Assembly (NCBI GenBank): GCA_016794365.1
Contig: JAEUKB010000069.1
Span: 62,001 to 126,000 of the forward strand
DNA: 64,000 nucleotides
Reading direction: 5' to 3'
Origin: Myxococcales bacterium
GTDB taxonomy: Bacteria > Myxococcota_A > Polyangia > Palsa-1104 > JAEUJZ01
Below are positions 9,021-19,111 of this stretch, one piece after another. The position numbers were made by a program, and so were the translations under genes. Positions within the stretch are counted from its first letter, which is position 1; the number at the start of each line of letters is the position of its first letter. Below the pieces are notes generated by a model. The model ran no database searches, was not told the origin of the DNA, and worked only from the letters and a program-made list of their open reading frames with translations.

Positions 9021-11558
9021 ATGAACCGTGCGCGCCCACGAGCCTGGCAGCGAGTCACTCCGCTGGCCCTTTTGCTGCTTCTACCCGTCTGTGATCGCAA
9101 CAACACAGAGGAGCCACCGCCCGACCTCACGCCCGCTGTGTGTCCCGACACCTTGCCTGCGCCGCCGAGCGGCCAGCGCTGCACCGTCACCCCGAGTGCG
9201 AGCGGCGCCAAGAGTCTGCTGCTCACCGGCACCTTGCTGCTGCCCGACGCGGTCCAGAAAAACGGCCAGGTGCTCATCGATGCGACCGGCAAGATCGCCT
9301 GCGTGTCCTGTGACTGCTCCGGCCATCCCGAAGCCGCTGACGCCGCCAAGGTCAGCTGCCCCGACGGAGTCATCTCCCCAGGACTGATCAACGCCCACGA
9401 TCACATCACCTATACCAAGGCCGAGCCCGGCACCCACCCGACCAACCGCTACAACCATCGCCACGAGTGGCGCATCGGCGTCAGCGGCGATCCCAAGCGG
9501 CCCAAGATTCCGGTCGCGGGCAACAACAACTCCTCCGCCGTGCAGTGGGGCGAGCTGCGTCAGCTCATGGCTGGCACCACCTCGCTCGTCGGCTCTGGAT
9601 CGGCCAAGGGCGTCCTGCGCAACCTCGACACCAACGTCCAAGAGGGCCTGACCGAAAAGCCGATCGACTACGACACCTTTCCACTCGGCGACTCCGGGGG
9701 CGAGCGCCTGACCGCTGGCTGCGACTACCCGTCCATCCACAAGTCCACCGCGCTCGCCGCGATCGATGCCTACGGCCCGCACATCAGCGAAGGCATCAAC
9801 CAAGAAGCCCAAAACGAGTTCTTCTGCACCAGCTCGACGCTCTACGGCGGACAGAAGCTGGTCGAAGACAAGACCGCGATCATCCACGCCATCGGCTTGA
9901 CCGCCCGCGACGCCTGGCTGACTTCCGCCCGGGGTGCCTCGGTCATCTGGTCGCCGCGCAGCAACATCTCGCTCTACGGTCACACCGCACAGACCCCGCT
10001 TCTCGCTCGCGTTGGCGTCTCCATTGCGCTCGGCACCGACTGGACCGCGTCCGGTTCGATGAACATCCTGCGCGAGCTGGCCTGCGCCGCCGACTTAAAC
10101 GAAAAGCAGTTTGGCGGCTTCTTCACCGATCGCGAGCTGTGGCAGATGGCCACCTACAACGGCGCGCTCGCGACCGCCACCAACGATGTCCTCGGCCAGC
10201 TCAAGGAAGGGCTGGTCGGCGATGTCTCGATCTTCATCGCCAAGACCGATCGCAAGGACTACCGGGCCGTCGTGCGCGCCGGGGTCGAAGATGTTGCGCT
10301 GGTCGTTCGCGGCGGGCTCCCGATGTACGGCGACGCCGCCATCCTCGAGTCACTCGGAGCGGACGACGCAGGCAAGTGTGAGCCGCTCGATGTCTGCTCG
10401 GTGCCAAAGCGCATCTGCGTAGAGCGCGAGACCGGCAAAAAGCTCGCCGACCTGGAAACCGCTGCGGGCAAGCCGATCTACCAGCTCTTCGCCTGCGGCG
10501 TCCCCCCCAAAGAGCCCAGCTGCGTTCCCTTCCGCGACGGCGAGTTTACCGGCATGAGCACCGCCGAAGATCCCGATGGCGACGGCCTTAGCGGCGCGGC
10601 TGACAACTGTCCCACCGTGTTTAACCCGATTCGCCCGATGGATCGCGGCCAGCAGCCCGACAGCGATGGCGATGGCCTGGGCGATGCCTGCGATCCCTGC
10701 CCGCTCGACAAAGATCACGCCATGTGTCGCAAGCCCGATGCAAACGACGAAGACGGAGACGGCATCGGGAACAGCATCGACAACTGCCCAACGATCGCCA
10801 ACACCAACCAGCTCGACAGCGACATGGACGGCCAAGGCGATCTGTGCGACGCCTGCCCCCTGTTTGGAAACCCCGCTGGCGCCGCCTGTGAGTTTTCGGT
10901 CAAAGACCTGCGCGACCCCGCCCGAGGCCTGCGCCCTCCCGTCGGCACCAAGGTCACCGTCAAGAACCTGCTCATCGTTTCGCTGCGCAGCATCAAGAGC
11001 TTCGGCTTCCACGCCCGCGACGTGGGCAACAGCCTGCCCTATTCCGGCATCTTGGTCTTCCAAGGCGGCACCGCAGCCCCCAAAGCCACCGACGGCACGC
11101 CGCTTCAGGTGGGCCACATCGTCAGCGTCACCGGCAACTTCACCGTCTTTAACGAACAGGACGAGCTAGACACCGTGTCCAGCGTCGTCATCACCGGCAT
11201 GGACGCTGCCGCTGCGGCGGTCACGATCGATGTCACCACCCGCGAGCTAACCGGCGGTCAGCCCTCCGCTGCCGAGCGCCTGGAAAACCTGCTCTGCCGC
11301 GTCAAGAACGTCACCGCGCGCGCCACCCTCACCGCCACCGATGACGACTTCTGGGTCAGCGATGAACCCACCGAGATGTGCAGCGGCACAAGCCCCGGCT
11401 GCACCCGCGTGAGCGACTTCCTCATCGACGGCGACAAAAACGACGCCAGCCCCAAGTACGCCCCCGGCACCACGCTGAGCGAGATCAAAGGCATCGTCTC
11501 TGGCTTTGCCAACCAGTACGCGCTCACGCCCGCCACCTTGGCCGACATCAAGCCGTAA
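9021..11558 (+). CDS. Secreted amidohydrolase with thrombospondin-type-3 calcium repeats
   Basis: An 845-residue exported protein with a hydrophobic leader and a possible lipobox Cys (LLLLPVC). Residues about 65-430 form a metal-dependent amidohydrolase (imidazolonepropionase/TRZ-ATZ superfamily): metal site NAHDHITY, downstream His in AIIHAIGL and the catalytic Asp in LGTDWTASGS. Residues about 515-620 hold thrombospondin-type-3 calcium-binding repeats (DPDGDGLSGAADNCPTV and DEDGDGIGNSIDNCP). The C-terminal 210 residues look beta-rich, possibly an OB-like or lamin-tail-like module. The ribosome site AAGGAGAAG precedes the ATG. Joining a hydrolase to TSP3 repeats suggests a surface-tethered or secreted, calcium-stabilised enzyme. 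The TAA stop is the first codon of hairpin element copy 2. Confidence 0.85.
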   Translation: MNRARPRAWQRVTPLALLLLLPVCDRNNTEEPPPDLTPAVCPDTLPAPPSGQRCTVTPSASGAKSLLLTGTLLLPDAVQKNGQVLIDATGKIACVSCDCSGHPEAADAAKVSCPDGVISPGLINAHDHITYTKAEPGTHPTNRYNHRHEWRIGVSGDPKRPKIPVAGNNNSSAVQWGELRQLMAGTTSLVGSGSAKGVLRNLDTNVQEGLTEKPIDYDTFPLGDSGGERLTAGCDYPSIHKSTALAAIDAYGPHISEGINQEAQNEFFCTSSTLYGGQKLVEDKTAIIHAIGLTARDAWLTSARGASVIWSPRSNISLYGHTAQTPLLARVGVSIALGTDWTASGSMNILRELACAADLNEKQFGGFFTDRELWQMATYNGALATATNDVLGQLKEGLVGDVSIFIAKTDRKDYRAVVRAGVEDVALVVRGGLPMYGDAAILESLGADDAGKCEPLDVCSVPKRICVERETGKKLADLETAAGKPIYQLFACGVPPKEPSCVPFRDGEFTGMSTAEDPDGDGLSGAADNCPTVFNPIRPMDRGQQPDSDGDGLGDACDPCPLDKDHAMCRKPDANDEDGDGIGNSIDNCPTIANTNQLDSDMDGQGDLCDACPLFGNPAGAACEFSVKDLRDPARGLRPPVGTKVTVKNLLIVSLRSIKSFGFHARDVGNSLPYSGILVFQGGTAAPKATDGTPLQVGHIVSVTGNFTVFNEQDELDTVSSVVITGMDAAAAAVTIDVTTRELTGGQPSAAERLENLLCRVKNVTARATLTATDDDFWVSDEPTEMCSGTSPGCTRVSDFLIDGDKNDASPKYAPGTTLSEIKGIVSGFANQYALTPATLADIKP

Positions 11559-11684
11559 GAACACCTCACAAAACCTATTGCGGACCCTGGCTGCGGCATC
11601 GTCGGTCCTCACGTACTGTGCGTACGCTCCGGTCCTCCTCTTTGCTTCCAGGGTTCCTCATGACGGTTTTGTGAGGTGTTCTAA
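11556..11684 (-). repeat. Stop-codon-linked hairpin element, copy 2
   Basis: Read on the minus strand, this 129-bp copy matches copy 1 almost base for base in the body (one substitution, and GCACA instead of GCAA in the apical loop). Its outer arms are TTAGAACACCTCACAAAACC and GGTTTTGTGAGGTGTTCTTA. Two positions that form G-C and A-T pairs in copy 1 form A-T and C-G pairs here, and a copy 1 mismatch is a pair here. Its outermost TTA supplies the TAA stop of the amidohydrolase gene (11556-11558). Confidence 0.88.
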
Positions 11685-11712
11685 GCCCGCCGCAAACCCC
11701 GCCCTCTCCCCC

Positions 11713-11925
11713 GCCGCCTTCCCGCTTGCGGCATAGATGACTTCACTCATCCCGGGCCGCCTTCCCGCTTGCGGCATAGATGACTTTACTCATCCCGGGC
11801 CGCCTTCCCGCTTGCGCCATGGATGACTTCACTCATCCCTGCCGCCTTCCCGCTTGCGGCATAGATGACTTCACTCATCCCTTGCCGCCTTCCCCTTTGC
11901 GCAAGGGATGACATGGGCCATGGCG
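11713..11925. repeat. 43-bp tandem array, five units
   Basis: Five units begin at 11713, 11756, 11799, 11841 and 11884 (period 42-43 bp); the last is degraded. Each unit contains two small dyads: GCCGC...GCGGC (a hairpin with a 10-base spacer) and GATGA-CTTCAC-TCATC. Because 43 is not a multiple of three, it is not a peptide repeat. It lies between convergent genes and is flanked by hairpin element copies 2 and 3. No spacers are present, so it is not CRISPR. Confidence 0.85.
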
Positions 11926-11994
11926 AGCCGTGACGCGCGAGGCGCTGCGGATGACTGGAAGGAAGCGAAGCGAAAGGACGAAGGCGGGGCGGAC

Positions 11995-12120
11995 TGAGAA
12001 CGACTCAGAAAGCCGTGAGGAGGAACCCCGGCGGCCAAGACAAGGCCCGCAGCGTACGTAGGGTACGAGCGGACCGCCGAGGCAGCAGACGAGGTCCGCA
12101 GCAGGTTGGAGGCGTCGCGC

Positions 12121-12123
<3 letters not shown>
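11995..12123 (+). repeat. Stop-codon-linked hairpin element, copy 3 (diverged)
   Basis: A 129-bp diverged copy. The order of motifs is retained: GAGGAACCCCGG, CCGCAGCGTACG, GTACGAGCGGACCG, GCAGCAG and GGTCCGCAGCAGGTT. The apical hairpin CGTAC-GTAGG-GTACG is intact, but the outer arms pair poorly. As in the other copies, the terminal TTA is the stop codon (TAA on the minus strand, 12121-12123) of the adjacent gene, here pnp. Confidence 0.75.
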
Positions 12124-14253
<2,130 letters not shown>

Positions 14254-14377
14254 TTTCGCTCGATATGCGCTAGTCCCCTGACGGGAACCAGCGGTGGAGG
14301 GTCAAGTTGTGTCTTCGGGTGCGGGAAGATTCGTCGCACCGCCAAGAGCAGGGAGCGAGCGCCCGAACAAGCCTCTC

Positions 14378-14397
14378 GCTTCCACCGGATGGGAAGC
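14378..14397 (-). promoter_or_regulatory. Stem-loop in the rpsO-pnp intergenic leader
   Basis: The 222-bp gap between rpsO and pnp (14254-14475) holds no ORF I trust. It contains a 6-bp dyad, GCTTCC/GGAAGC with an 8-base loop, plus other GC-rich pairing. In E. coli the same spacer forms a hairpin cut by RNase III for PNPase autoregulation; a similar role here is inference from position only. Confidence 0.3.
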
Positions 14398-14475
14398 GTG
14401 GTGCGAAGGCTCGTCTCGGAAGGAGAAAAGGCAAGAGTCGCAAGCCTGCTGCTCGGCTTGACCTTCAGACCGTGA

Positions 14476-14745
14476 TTACTTGCGAATGCCGAGCGTATCG
14501 ATGAGCGAACGATAACGCTCTTCGCTGCTCTTGCGCAGATAGTCCAGCATGCGACGACGCTGGCCGACCAGCTTGAGAAGACCACGGCGCGAGTGGTGAT
14601 CCTTCGAGTGGCTCTTGAAGTGCTCTGTCAGGTAGGTGATTCGCTCGCTGAGCAGAGCGATCTGAACTTCGGGCGATCCCGTGTCCGACTCATGCTTAGC
14701 GAATTTGGCGACGATGTCTTTCTTGCGCTGCGTAGCGAGGCTCAT
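14476..14745 (-). CDS. rpsO: Small ribosomal subunit protein uS15
   Basis: An 89-residue ribosomal protein S15 that binds 16S rRNA early in 30S assembly. The family signature is clear (DTGSPEVQIALLSERI, then LTEHFKSHSKDHHSRRGLL and RRRMLDYLRK), and the length is exactly typical. It starts the rpsO-pnp operon, the order seen in most bacteria, behind a recognisable promoter at 14780-14809. Confidence 0.98.
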   Translation of the reverse strand: MSLATQRKKDIVAKFAKHESDTGSPEVQIALLSERITYLTEHFKSHSKDHHSRRGLLKLVGQRRRMLDYLRKSSEERYRSLIDTLGIRK

Positions 14746-14771
14746 TCTAGCTCCACGAATCGTTCTAATTT

Positions 14772-14809
14772 TTTGGGACAGTCTTTTCCCAAACCCTGCG
14801 CGCTGTCAA
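14772..14809 (-). promoter_or_regulatory. Promoter and dyad upstream of rpsO
   Basis: On the minus strand, TTGACA (14804-14809) and AAGACT (14780-14785) are 18 bp apart. A perfect dyad TTTGGGA-N8-TCCCAAA (14772-14778 and 14787-14793) overlaps the -10 box and probable start point. It could be an operator or a 5' hairpin in the transcript. Confidence 0.5.
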
Positions 14810-14855
14810 CACATGTTCGCGACCGCTGGGAAATAAGGCGTGCCGACGACCTTTC

Positions 14856-15917
14856 TTACGGAATAACAGAGAGATTTCGCAAGGTGATTTGTGCTGAATC
14901 GCGAAAACGACCGCTGGGAAAGCGCGAAAGATAGGCACGAAGATCGGCTTCTGCGGTGGCGACATCTCCCAAGTGAGCGCGACACATTCCTTGCCCATAC
15001 AGCGCACGCTCCGCCACATCTGCGGTCATCGCCGTGCTGGTCCCAAAGTCGGCCAGCGCATCTTTGCAGCGACCACTGGCCGCGCGCAGCTCGCCACGAA
15101 GAACCCGCAGCTCTCCGCCACGCGGCAGACGCGCAAAGCTGGTCTGTTCCAAGATCCCAAGCGCTTCCGCCCGGCGTCCCAGCAACAGCAGCGCATCGAC
15201 CCGCGCCGCTTGGGCTTCATCTTGAAGCAGACCGCTTGGAAAGCGTGACGCATAGGCATCCAGACGACTGAGCGCCTGCTTGGGATCTTTGTTCTGACGA
15301 AGCTCGCGAATGACCAGACCGAGCAGTCGCGACTCGATCGCCAGATCGCTTTCCGGTGGAGGCTCTGCCGTCGCTGCCATCGCTGCCGCCGCATCACCAG
15401 GAACCGTCGCGGGCGCGGTGGGCTTGCTCAACGATGGTGATGACGCACGACGAACCGCGTGAACAGACGATCGATTCGGTGCAGACGGAGCCTGCACAGA
15501 GACAGACTCGGGTAACTTCGTCTCGACAGCAGCAACGGGCGGACTAACCGACGCTGGCGCAGCAACATGAACCGCATCCGCAGCGATCACAGCTTCCGTT
15601 GGAATGGCCGACGAAGCAGAAGTCGATCGACTGCCGGGCTGAGACAGCAGCAGCGTCGCCAGCGTACCAGCAGCAAGAAGTCCCAAGCCGCCCCCCATCA
15701 TCCAGCCAAGCGATGCAGTCGGAGGCTTGGCGATCGCGTCTCCCACACGAGCCAGCGCCTGAGGAGACAGCGGTGGCGGCGAGGGCACTTTGGCGATCAG
15801 CTTGGCCGCTTGGGCTTCGATGGGCGACAGGGAACCGTCCGTCTTGCCCGCGAGCAAGTCCGACAGCCTGGTAAGCGGTACGCCTTCTGCGCCCGTCTGT
15901 GAAGTAGTTGACTTCAT
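14856..15917 (-). CDS. Membrane-anchored TPR protein, putative anti-sigma partner
   Basis: A 353-residue protein. Residues 1-68 are cytoplasmic and include a short helical region (LTRLSDLLAGKTDGSLSPIEAQAAKLI). One membrane span lies at about 70-91, then a Ser/Ala/Pro-rich linker to about 200, then an outer domain with weak tetratricopeptide-like repeats (DPKQALSRLDAYASRFPSG; LGDVATAEADLRAYLSRFPSG). Its start overlaps the end of the ECF sigma gene by four bases (ATGA), which implies translational coupling. Topology and position suggest a sigma-regulating membrane protein, although no zinc-finger anti-sigma motif (HxxxCxxC) is seen. Confidence 0.7.
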   Translation of the reverse strand: MKSTTSQTGAEGVPLTRLSDLLAGKTDGSLSPIEAQAAKLIAKVPSPPPLSPQALARVGDAIAKPPTASLGWMMGGGLGLLAAGTLATLLLSQPGSRSTSASSAIPTEAVIAADAVHVAAPASVSPPVAAVETKLPESVSVQAPSAPNRSSVHAVRRASSPSLSKPTAPATVPGDAAAAMAATAEPPPESDLAIESRLLGLVIRELRQNKDPKQALSRLDAYASRFPSGLLQDEAQAARVDALLLLGRRAEALGILEQTSFARLPRGGELRVLRGELRAASGRCKDALADFGTSTAMTADVAERALYGQGMCRAHLGDVATAEADLRAYLSRFPSGRFRDSAQITLRNLSVIP

Positions 15918-16474
15918 GATCTTTCGCTCTTGTTTAGCTTCTCCAGACCGTCGAGAAACTGTGCGCGGGCCCGATGCAGCCAGACCCAGATGGTCGCGAC
16001 TTTTTGGTTCATCAGCTGGGCGATTTCCTCGCCGGGCAGCTTTTCAATCTCGAAGAGGATGAACGCGGTTCGATACTTCTCGCTCATCCCATCGAGAATC
16101 CGATACACCGTCGCTCGCGCTTCTTTGCGTTCCAGGTCGTCGCTGGGAAGCGGCTCATGCGATGGGAGTTCAGCCAGCACGTCGTGTTCATCGCTGCTGG
16201 AAAAGATCCGCCGCAGCCGGAGCCGTCGCAGCCGATGTCGCACCTGATTCTGCGTAATGCGAAACAGCCACGTCGTGATCTTGGCTTCGCCGCGAAACTC
16301 TGGAAGCAGCCGATGCGCGGTCAAAAACACGTCTTGCACCACGTCCTCGACATCCACCTGCGGTCCACCCAGTCGAGCAGCCCACCGCGCCACATCCGCC
16401 GCATGAAGCCGGTAGACCTCTGAAATCGAGGCCACAACGGGCGGATTGGTCACAACAGAAGATGCTGCGGTCAC
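15914..16474 (-). CDS. ECF-type RNA polymerase sigma factor
   Basis: A 186-residue sigma-70 family protein of the extracytoplasmic-function type. Region 2 (about 20-90; VEDVVQDVFLTAHRLLPEFRG and TWLFRITQNQVRHRLRRLR) and region 4 (about 120-175; YRTAFILFEIEKLPGEEIAQLM and VWLHRARAQFLDGLEKL) are present, and regions 1 and 3 are absent, as expected. It would direct polymerase to a small regulon. It is the first gene of a two-gene unit with the membrane protein at 14856-15917 and is divergent from recX. The promoter it recognises cannot be deduced from one locus. Confidence 0.92.
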   Translation of the reverse strand: MTAASSVVTNPPVVASISEVYRLHAADVARWAARLGGPQVDVEDVVQDVFLTAHRLLPEFRGEAKITTWLFRITQNQVRHRLRRLRLRRIFSSSDEHDVLAELPSHEPLPSDDLERKEARATVYRILDGMSEKYRTAFILFEIEKLPGEEIAQLMNQKVATIWVWLHRARAQFLDGLEKLNKSERS

Positions 16475-16579
16475 GGCATTATCTTAGGCCCGCAGCGCAG
16501 CAAAAACTTACGCGCAAAATGCACGGACCAGCGGGCCCACAGCGGGCGAAAGCCGGACATCCATGCTACGTTCCGCGCC

Positions 16580-17149
16580 ATGTTTTCCCGAGCCAAACCG
16601 CGCACGCAGCCAGTGCCGCTTTCCGATGAGCAGCTTCTGAACGAAGCGGTGAGCGCGCTGGCCAGGCGCTCTCGCAGCGAGTCCGAGCTGAGGCGACATC
16701 TGCAAAAGAAGCTCGGACGACCAGACAGCGACTCAGGCACGCGCATCCAGAAGGTCATCGCGCGAATGTATGAGCTTGGTTATCTGTCCGATCAGCGACT
16801 GGCCGATAGCGTCGTCGCGTGGAAACAAGGACAGCTCCATCTGGGTCGCCGCCGGGTCACCGAGGAACTGCGCAAGCGCGGACTGTCACAATCGCTGGTC
16901 GAACACACCGTCGAGCAAGCCTACTCTGAAGTCGATGAGCTGACGCTGGCCAGAGCCTTTGCCGAAAAGAAGCGACTCAAGCCGCCGAGCGATCCCAAAG
17001 ATCCCAAACAGACGGCCAAGCTGCTACGCGTGCTCCAGCGCGCCGGGTTTTCCCTAGGAACCTGCTGGAAAGTCGTCAAGAGCTTGGGCAGTCAGGCCGA
17101 GCCAGAAGGATTCGACGAATCGGCGACGCTTTCAGACGCTGACCCGTAA
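16580..17149 (+). CDS. recX: RecX family regulatory protein
   Basis: A 189-residue RecX-type protein that modulates RecA filaments. It shows the three-helix RecX repeats: ALARRSRSESELRRHLQKKL, then MYELGYLSDQRLADSVVAWK, GRRRVTEELRKRGLSQSLVE, and a C-terminal repeat ending LQRAGFSLGTCWKVVKSLG. Length is within the usual 150-260. recA is not adjacent in this window. It is transcribed divergently from the sigma-factor unit; the gap is 105 bp. Confidence 0.9.
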   Translation: MFSRAKPRTQPVPLSDEQLLNEAVSALARRSRSESELRRHLQKKLGRPDSDSGTRIQKVIARMYELGYLSDQRLADSVVAWKQGQLHLGRRRVTEELRKRGLSQSLVEHTVEQAYSEVDELTLARAFAEKKRLKPPSDPKDPKQTAKLLRVLQRAGFSLGTCWKVVKSLGSQAEPEGFDESATLSDADP

Positions 17150-17365
17150 GTGCAGAGCCGTCGTACTGCGTCACAATCCCCGAAGCAGCGACAGACGCGA
17201 TGGTCCGATGAGAAGACCGCTTTCCCTCGATTTTCCGTCTGGCGTTTCGGGGAACATCAGTTCAAAATGGCGCATTCGCGAACCCGAATCAGGAAAACAC
17301 CGACGATAACGCCGTCGGACGACAGGCCGGTCTGATGACCTTGGCCTCTCGAAGCGGAGGAAATG

Positions 17366-17605
17366 ATGAGTGACAATATCGAAGCAAAGGTCAAAGAGAT
17401 CGTCTGCGCTCAGCTCGAAGTCCCGCCAGACAAGGTCGTTCCGAGCGCGAGCTTCATCGATGATCTGAAGGCGGACTCGCTCGCCGTGGTGGAGCTGGTG
17501 CTGGCGCTCGAAGACGAGTTCGGCATCGAGATTCCCGACGAGGACACCGAGCAGATCAAGACGGTGCAGGACGCGATCAACTACATCACGACGCACCGCA
17601 AGTAA
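17366..17605 (+). CDS. acpP: Acyl carrier protein
   Basis: A 79-residue carrier protein whose serine in DSLAVVE (about residue 37) receives the 4'-phosphopantetheine arm that carries growing acyl chains. The four-helix pattern is typical (VKEIVCAQLEV, ADSLAVVELVLALEDEFGIEIPDED, TVQDAINYI). Two in-frame ATGs occur; 17366 is preferred because CGGAGG ends 5 bases upstream, against 2 bases for 17363. It is a single gene with no fatty-acid or polyketide genes beside it, so it could serve primary fatty-acid synthesis or another acyl pathway. The usual DSLD motif is DSLA here. Confidence 0.92.
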   Translation: MSDNIEAKVKEIVCAQLEVPPDKVVPSASFIDDLKADSLAVVELVLALEDEFGIEIPDEDTEQIKTVQDAINYITTHRK

Positions 17606-17724
17606 GCGCGGCAACACCGAATCGCAGCCGTGGCGCTCTCGTCACAAGCGCGATTGCCTGGATAAAAGCGGTCGTCGTTCCAAAAAGCAGCCTGCGACAA
17701 AATGTAGCGGCTCACAATTTGGTG

Positions 17725-17752
17725 TTGACTCTGCCCAAACCATAAGTAATCT
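17725..17752 (+). promoter_or_regulatory. Sigma70-type promoter of the tRNA-Gln/tRNA-Glu unit
   Basis: TTGACT (17725-17730) and TAATCT (17747-17752) are separated by 16 bp, 27 bp before tRNA-Gln. No second promoter or terminator is evident between the two tRNAs, so they are probably co-transcribed. Confidence 0.7.
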
Positions 17753-17779
17753 CACTGCGTTCGGTTGTTTCCGATTCAC

Positions 17780-17850
17780 TCGGGGATCGTCCAATGGCAG
17801 GACATCAGACTCTGACTCTGATTATCTAGGTTCGAATCCTAGTCCCCGAA
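17780..17850 (+). tRNA. tRNA-Gln (CTG)
   Basis: A 71-nt cloverleaf. The acceptor TCGGGGA/TCCCCGA is fully paired, the D arm is GTCC/GGAC, the anticodon stem TCAGA/TCTGA has loop CTCTGAC (anticodon CTG), and the T arm is CTAGG/CCTAG with TTCGAAT. Discriminator A; CCA not encoded. Confidence 0.96.
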
Positions 17851-17919
17851 CAAACACATCTGGCTTCATTGAGACCTTGCCTTCCCAACAGGCTGGTGTT
17901 AGAAACCGGAAGTTGTTTT

Positions 17920-17994
<75 letters not shown>

Positions 17995-17997
17995 AAG

Positions 17998-18027
17998 CTC
18001 GCCAGAATCCCTGGCGAGTTTTTTTTT
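17998..18027 (+). terminator. Rho-independent terminator after tRNA-Glu
   Basis: A perfect 8-bp stem CTCGCCAG/CTGGCGAG with loop AATCC is followed by nine T residues. It starts three bases after the tRNA. Confidence 0.95.
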
Positions 18028-18071
18028 GCCTTCAGTTGCTCTGGCTGACGGTCCCGCTTAGGTTCTTATCC

Positions 18072-18446
18072 ATGGCTTCTGCCGACTCGCCAACCCCTCC
18101 GCCTCCGTACTGGCTTCTCATCGCGGTGCTATCCAGCTCGCTGCCGCTTCGTCCCGAGGTGTCGCTGCGACTGTATCAAGCGGCGTTTCGGCTCCATCGC
18201 AGCGGGGAAAACATCGAGCGCCTGCAAGGCGATCTGCTGCGCGGCAAAGTGGTCCGTCTGCACAAAGACTTGGCGATTGGCAGCGTCGTCGGACCAGCCT
18301 TTGAAGCCGAGATCAGCACCGAGCAAGGCGAAGGCGTCGTTCACTTTCTGCTGACGCGTCAGGGGCTGGAGCTAGGCGAAGAAGAAGCCGCATCCGGTCA
18401 TCATGAGCCCGGTCTGCCGACACCTGGCGGCAAGTGGCTGAACTGA
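18072..18446 (+). CDS. Hypothetical protein, 124 aa
   Basis: An unrecognised small protein. A short moderately hydrophobic segment (YWLLIAVLSSSLPL, about 13-26) is followed by a charged helical region (LRLYQAAFRLHRSGENIERLQGDLLRG) and a C-terminal strand region (VVHFLLTRQGLELGEEEAASG). The ATG at 18072 is the first start after the tRNA terminator. It is convergent with the lipoprotein gene at 18488. The composition fits a real gene, but no family is recognised. Confidence 0.6.
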   Translation: MASADSPTPPPPYWLLIAVLSSSLPLRPEVSLRLYQAAFRLHRSGENIERLQGDLLRGKVVRLHKDLAIGSVVGPAFEAEISTEQGEGVVHFLLTRQGLELGEEEAASGHHEPGLPTPGGKWLN

Positions 18447-18487
18447 CAGCGCAGCGGCTCCGTCACAACAAGCCAGCGAGCACTCGC

Positions 18488-19111
18488 TCAAGGCGCATTG
18501 ATTCCCAGCACCACCGCGTCCAGGTTTGTCGCCTGACCACTGACCACTTCCCGTCGCACCGATGGCGGTGATGTTGCGGGCTTTTTCGAGCACAAAAAGC
18601 GCTCGGGCTGCGACGCATCCACGGTATTCACCGTCGCTGTAAGCTGCATATCGTAGATCCCTGGCACGATGCAGTACGGCGTCGTGAACTCGCCTTCGGT
18701 GCAGGCCACGTCCCAGGAATACAAGCGATCGTCACTGATGCTACGCAGCGTCAGGTTGATGCGCTGAACCAGCCACGCGGAAGACTCCAGGCACGAGCTG
18801 CCAATGTTGGAGCACTGCTGACGGTCGATGCCGTCTCGACTGGGGTTCGCATTGCAGCAGCACAGCCCGCGCGCTAGCAGTCGTCCCAAGCTGATGTCAG
18901 CGAATCGCCAGCGCACCACGACCGCGCCGAAGCCGCGTCCCGATTCACAGTCAGCGGTCAGCACCGCGCTGCCCGGACAGAGCCCGTCTTCGGGAATCGC
19001 GCTCTCGCAGCCGCTTCCCCACAAGCCCAGGCACAGCCCAAGGCCCAAGATCCAGCCCCGCCGAACACGCCATTTGATGTCGCGACGTGTGCGCGTATCA
19101 TCTGTCGCCAT
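18488..19111 (-). CDS. Lipoprotein, cysteine-rich, unknown function
   Basis: A 207-residue exported protein. A basic N-terminus (RRDIKWRVRRGW) is followed by a hydrophobic segment and lipobox GLWGSGC, giving a lipid-anchored protein. The mature part has many cysteines (including CCC within ARGLCCCNANP) and beta-type sequence. The start codon overlaps that of the divergent gene at 19110: the same CATG (19109-19112) provides ATG on both strands. No family is recognised. Confidence 0.7.
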   Translation of the reverse strand: MATDDTRTRRDIKWRVRRGWILGLGLCLGLWGSGCESAIPEDGLCPGSAVLTADCESGRGFGAVVVRWRFADISLGRLLARGLCCCNANPSRDGIDRQQCSNIGSSCLESSAWLVQRINLTLRSISDDRLYSWDVACTEGEFTTPYCIVPGIYDMQLTATVNTVDASQPERFLCSKKPATSPPSVRREVVSGQATNLDAVVLGINAP

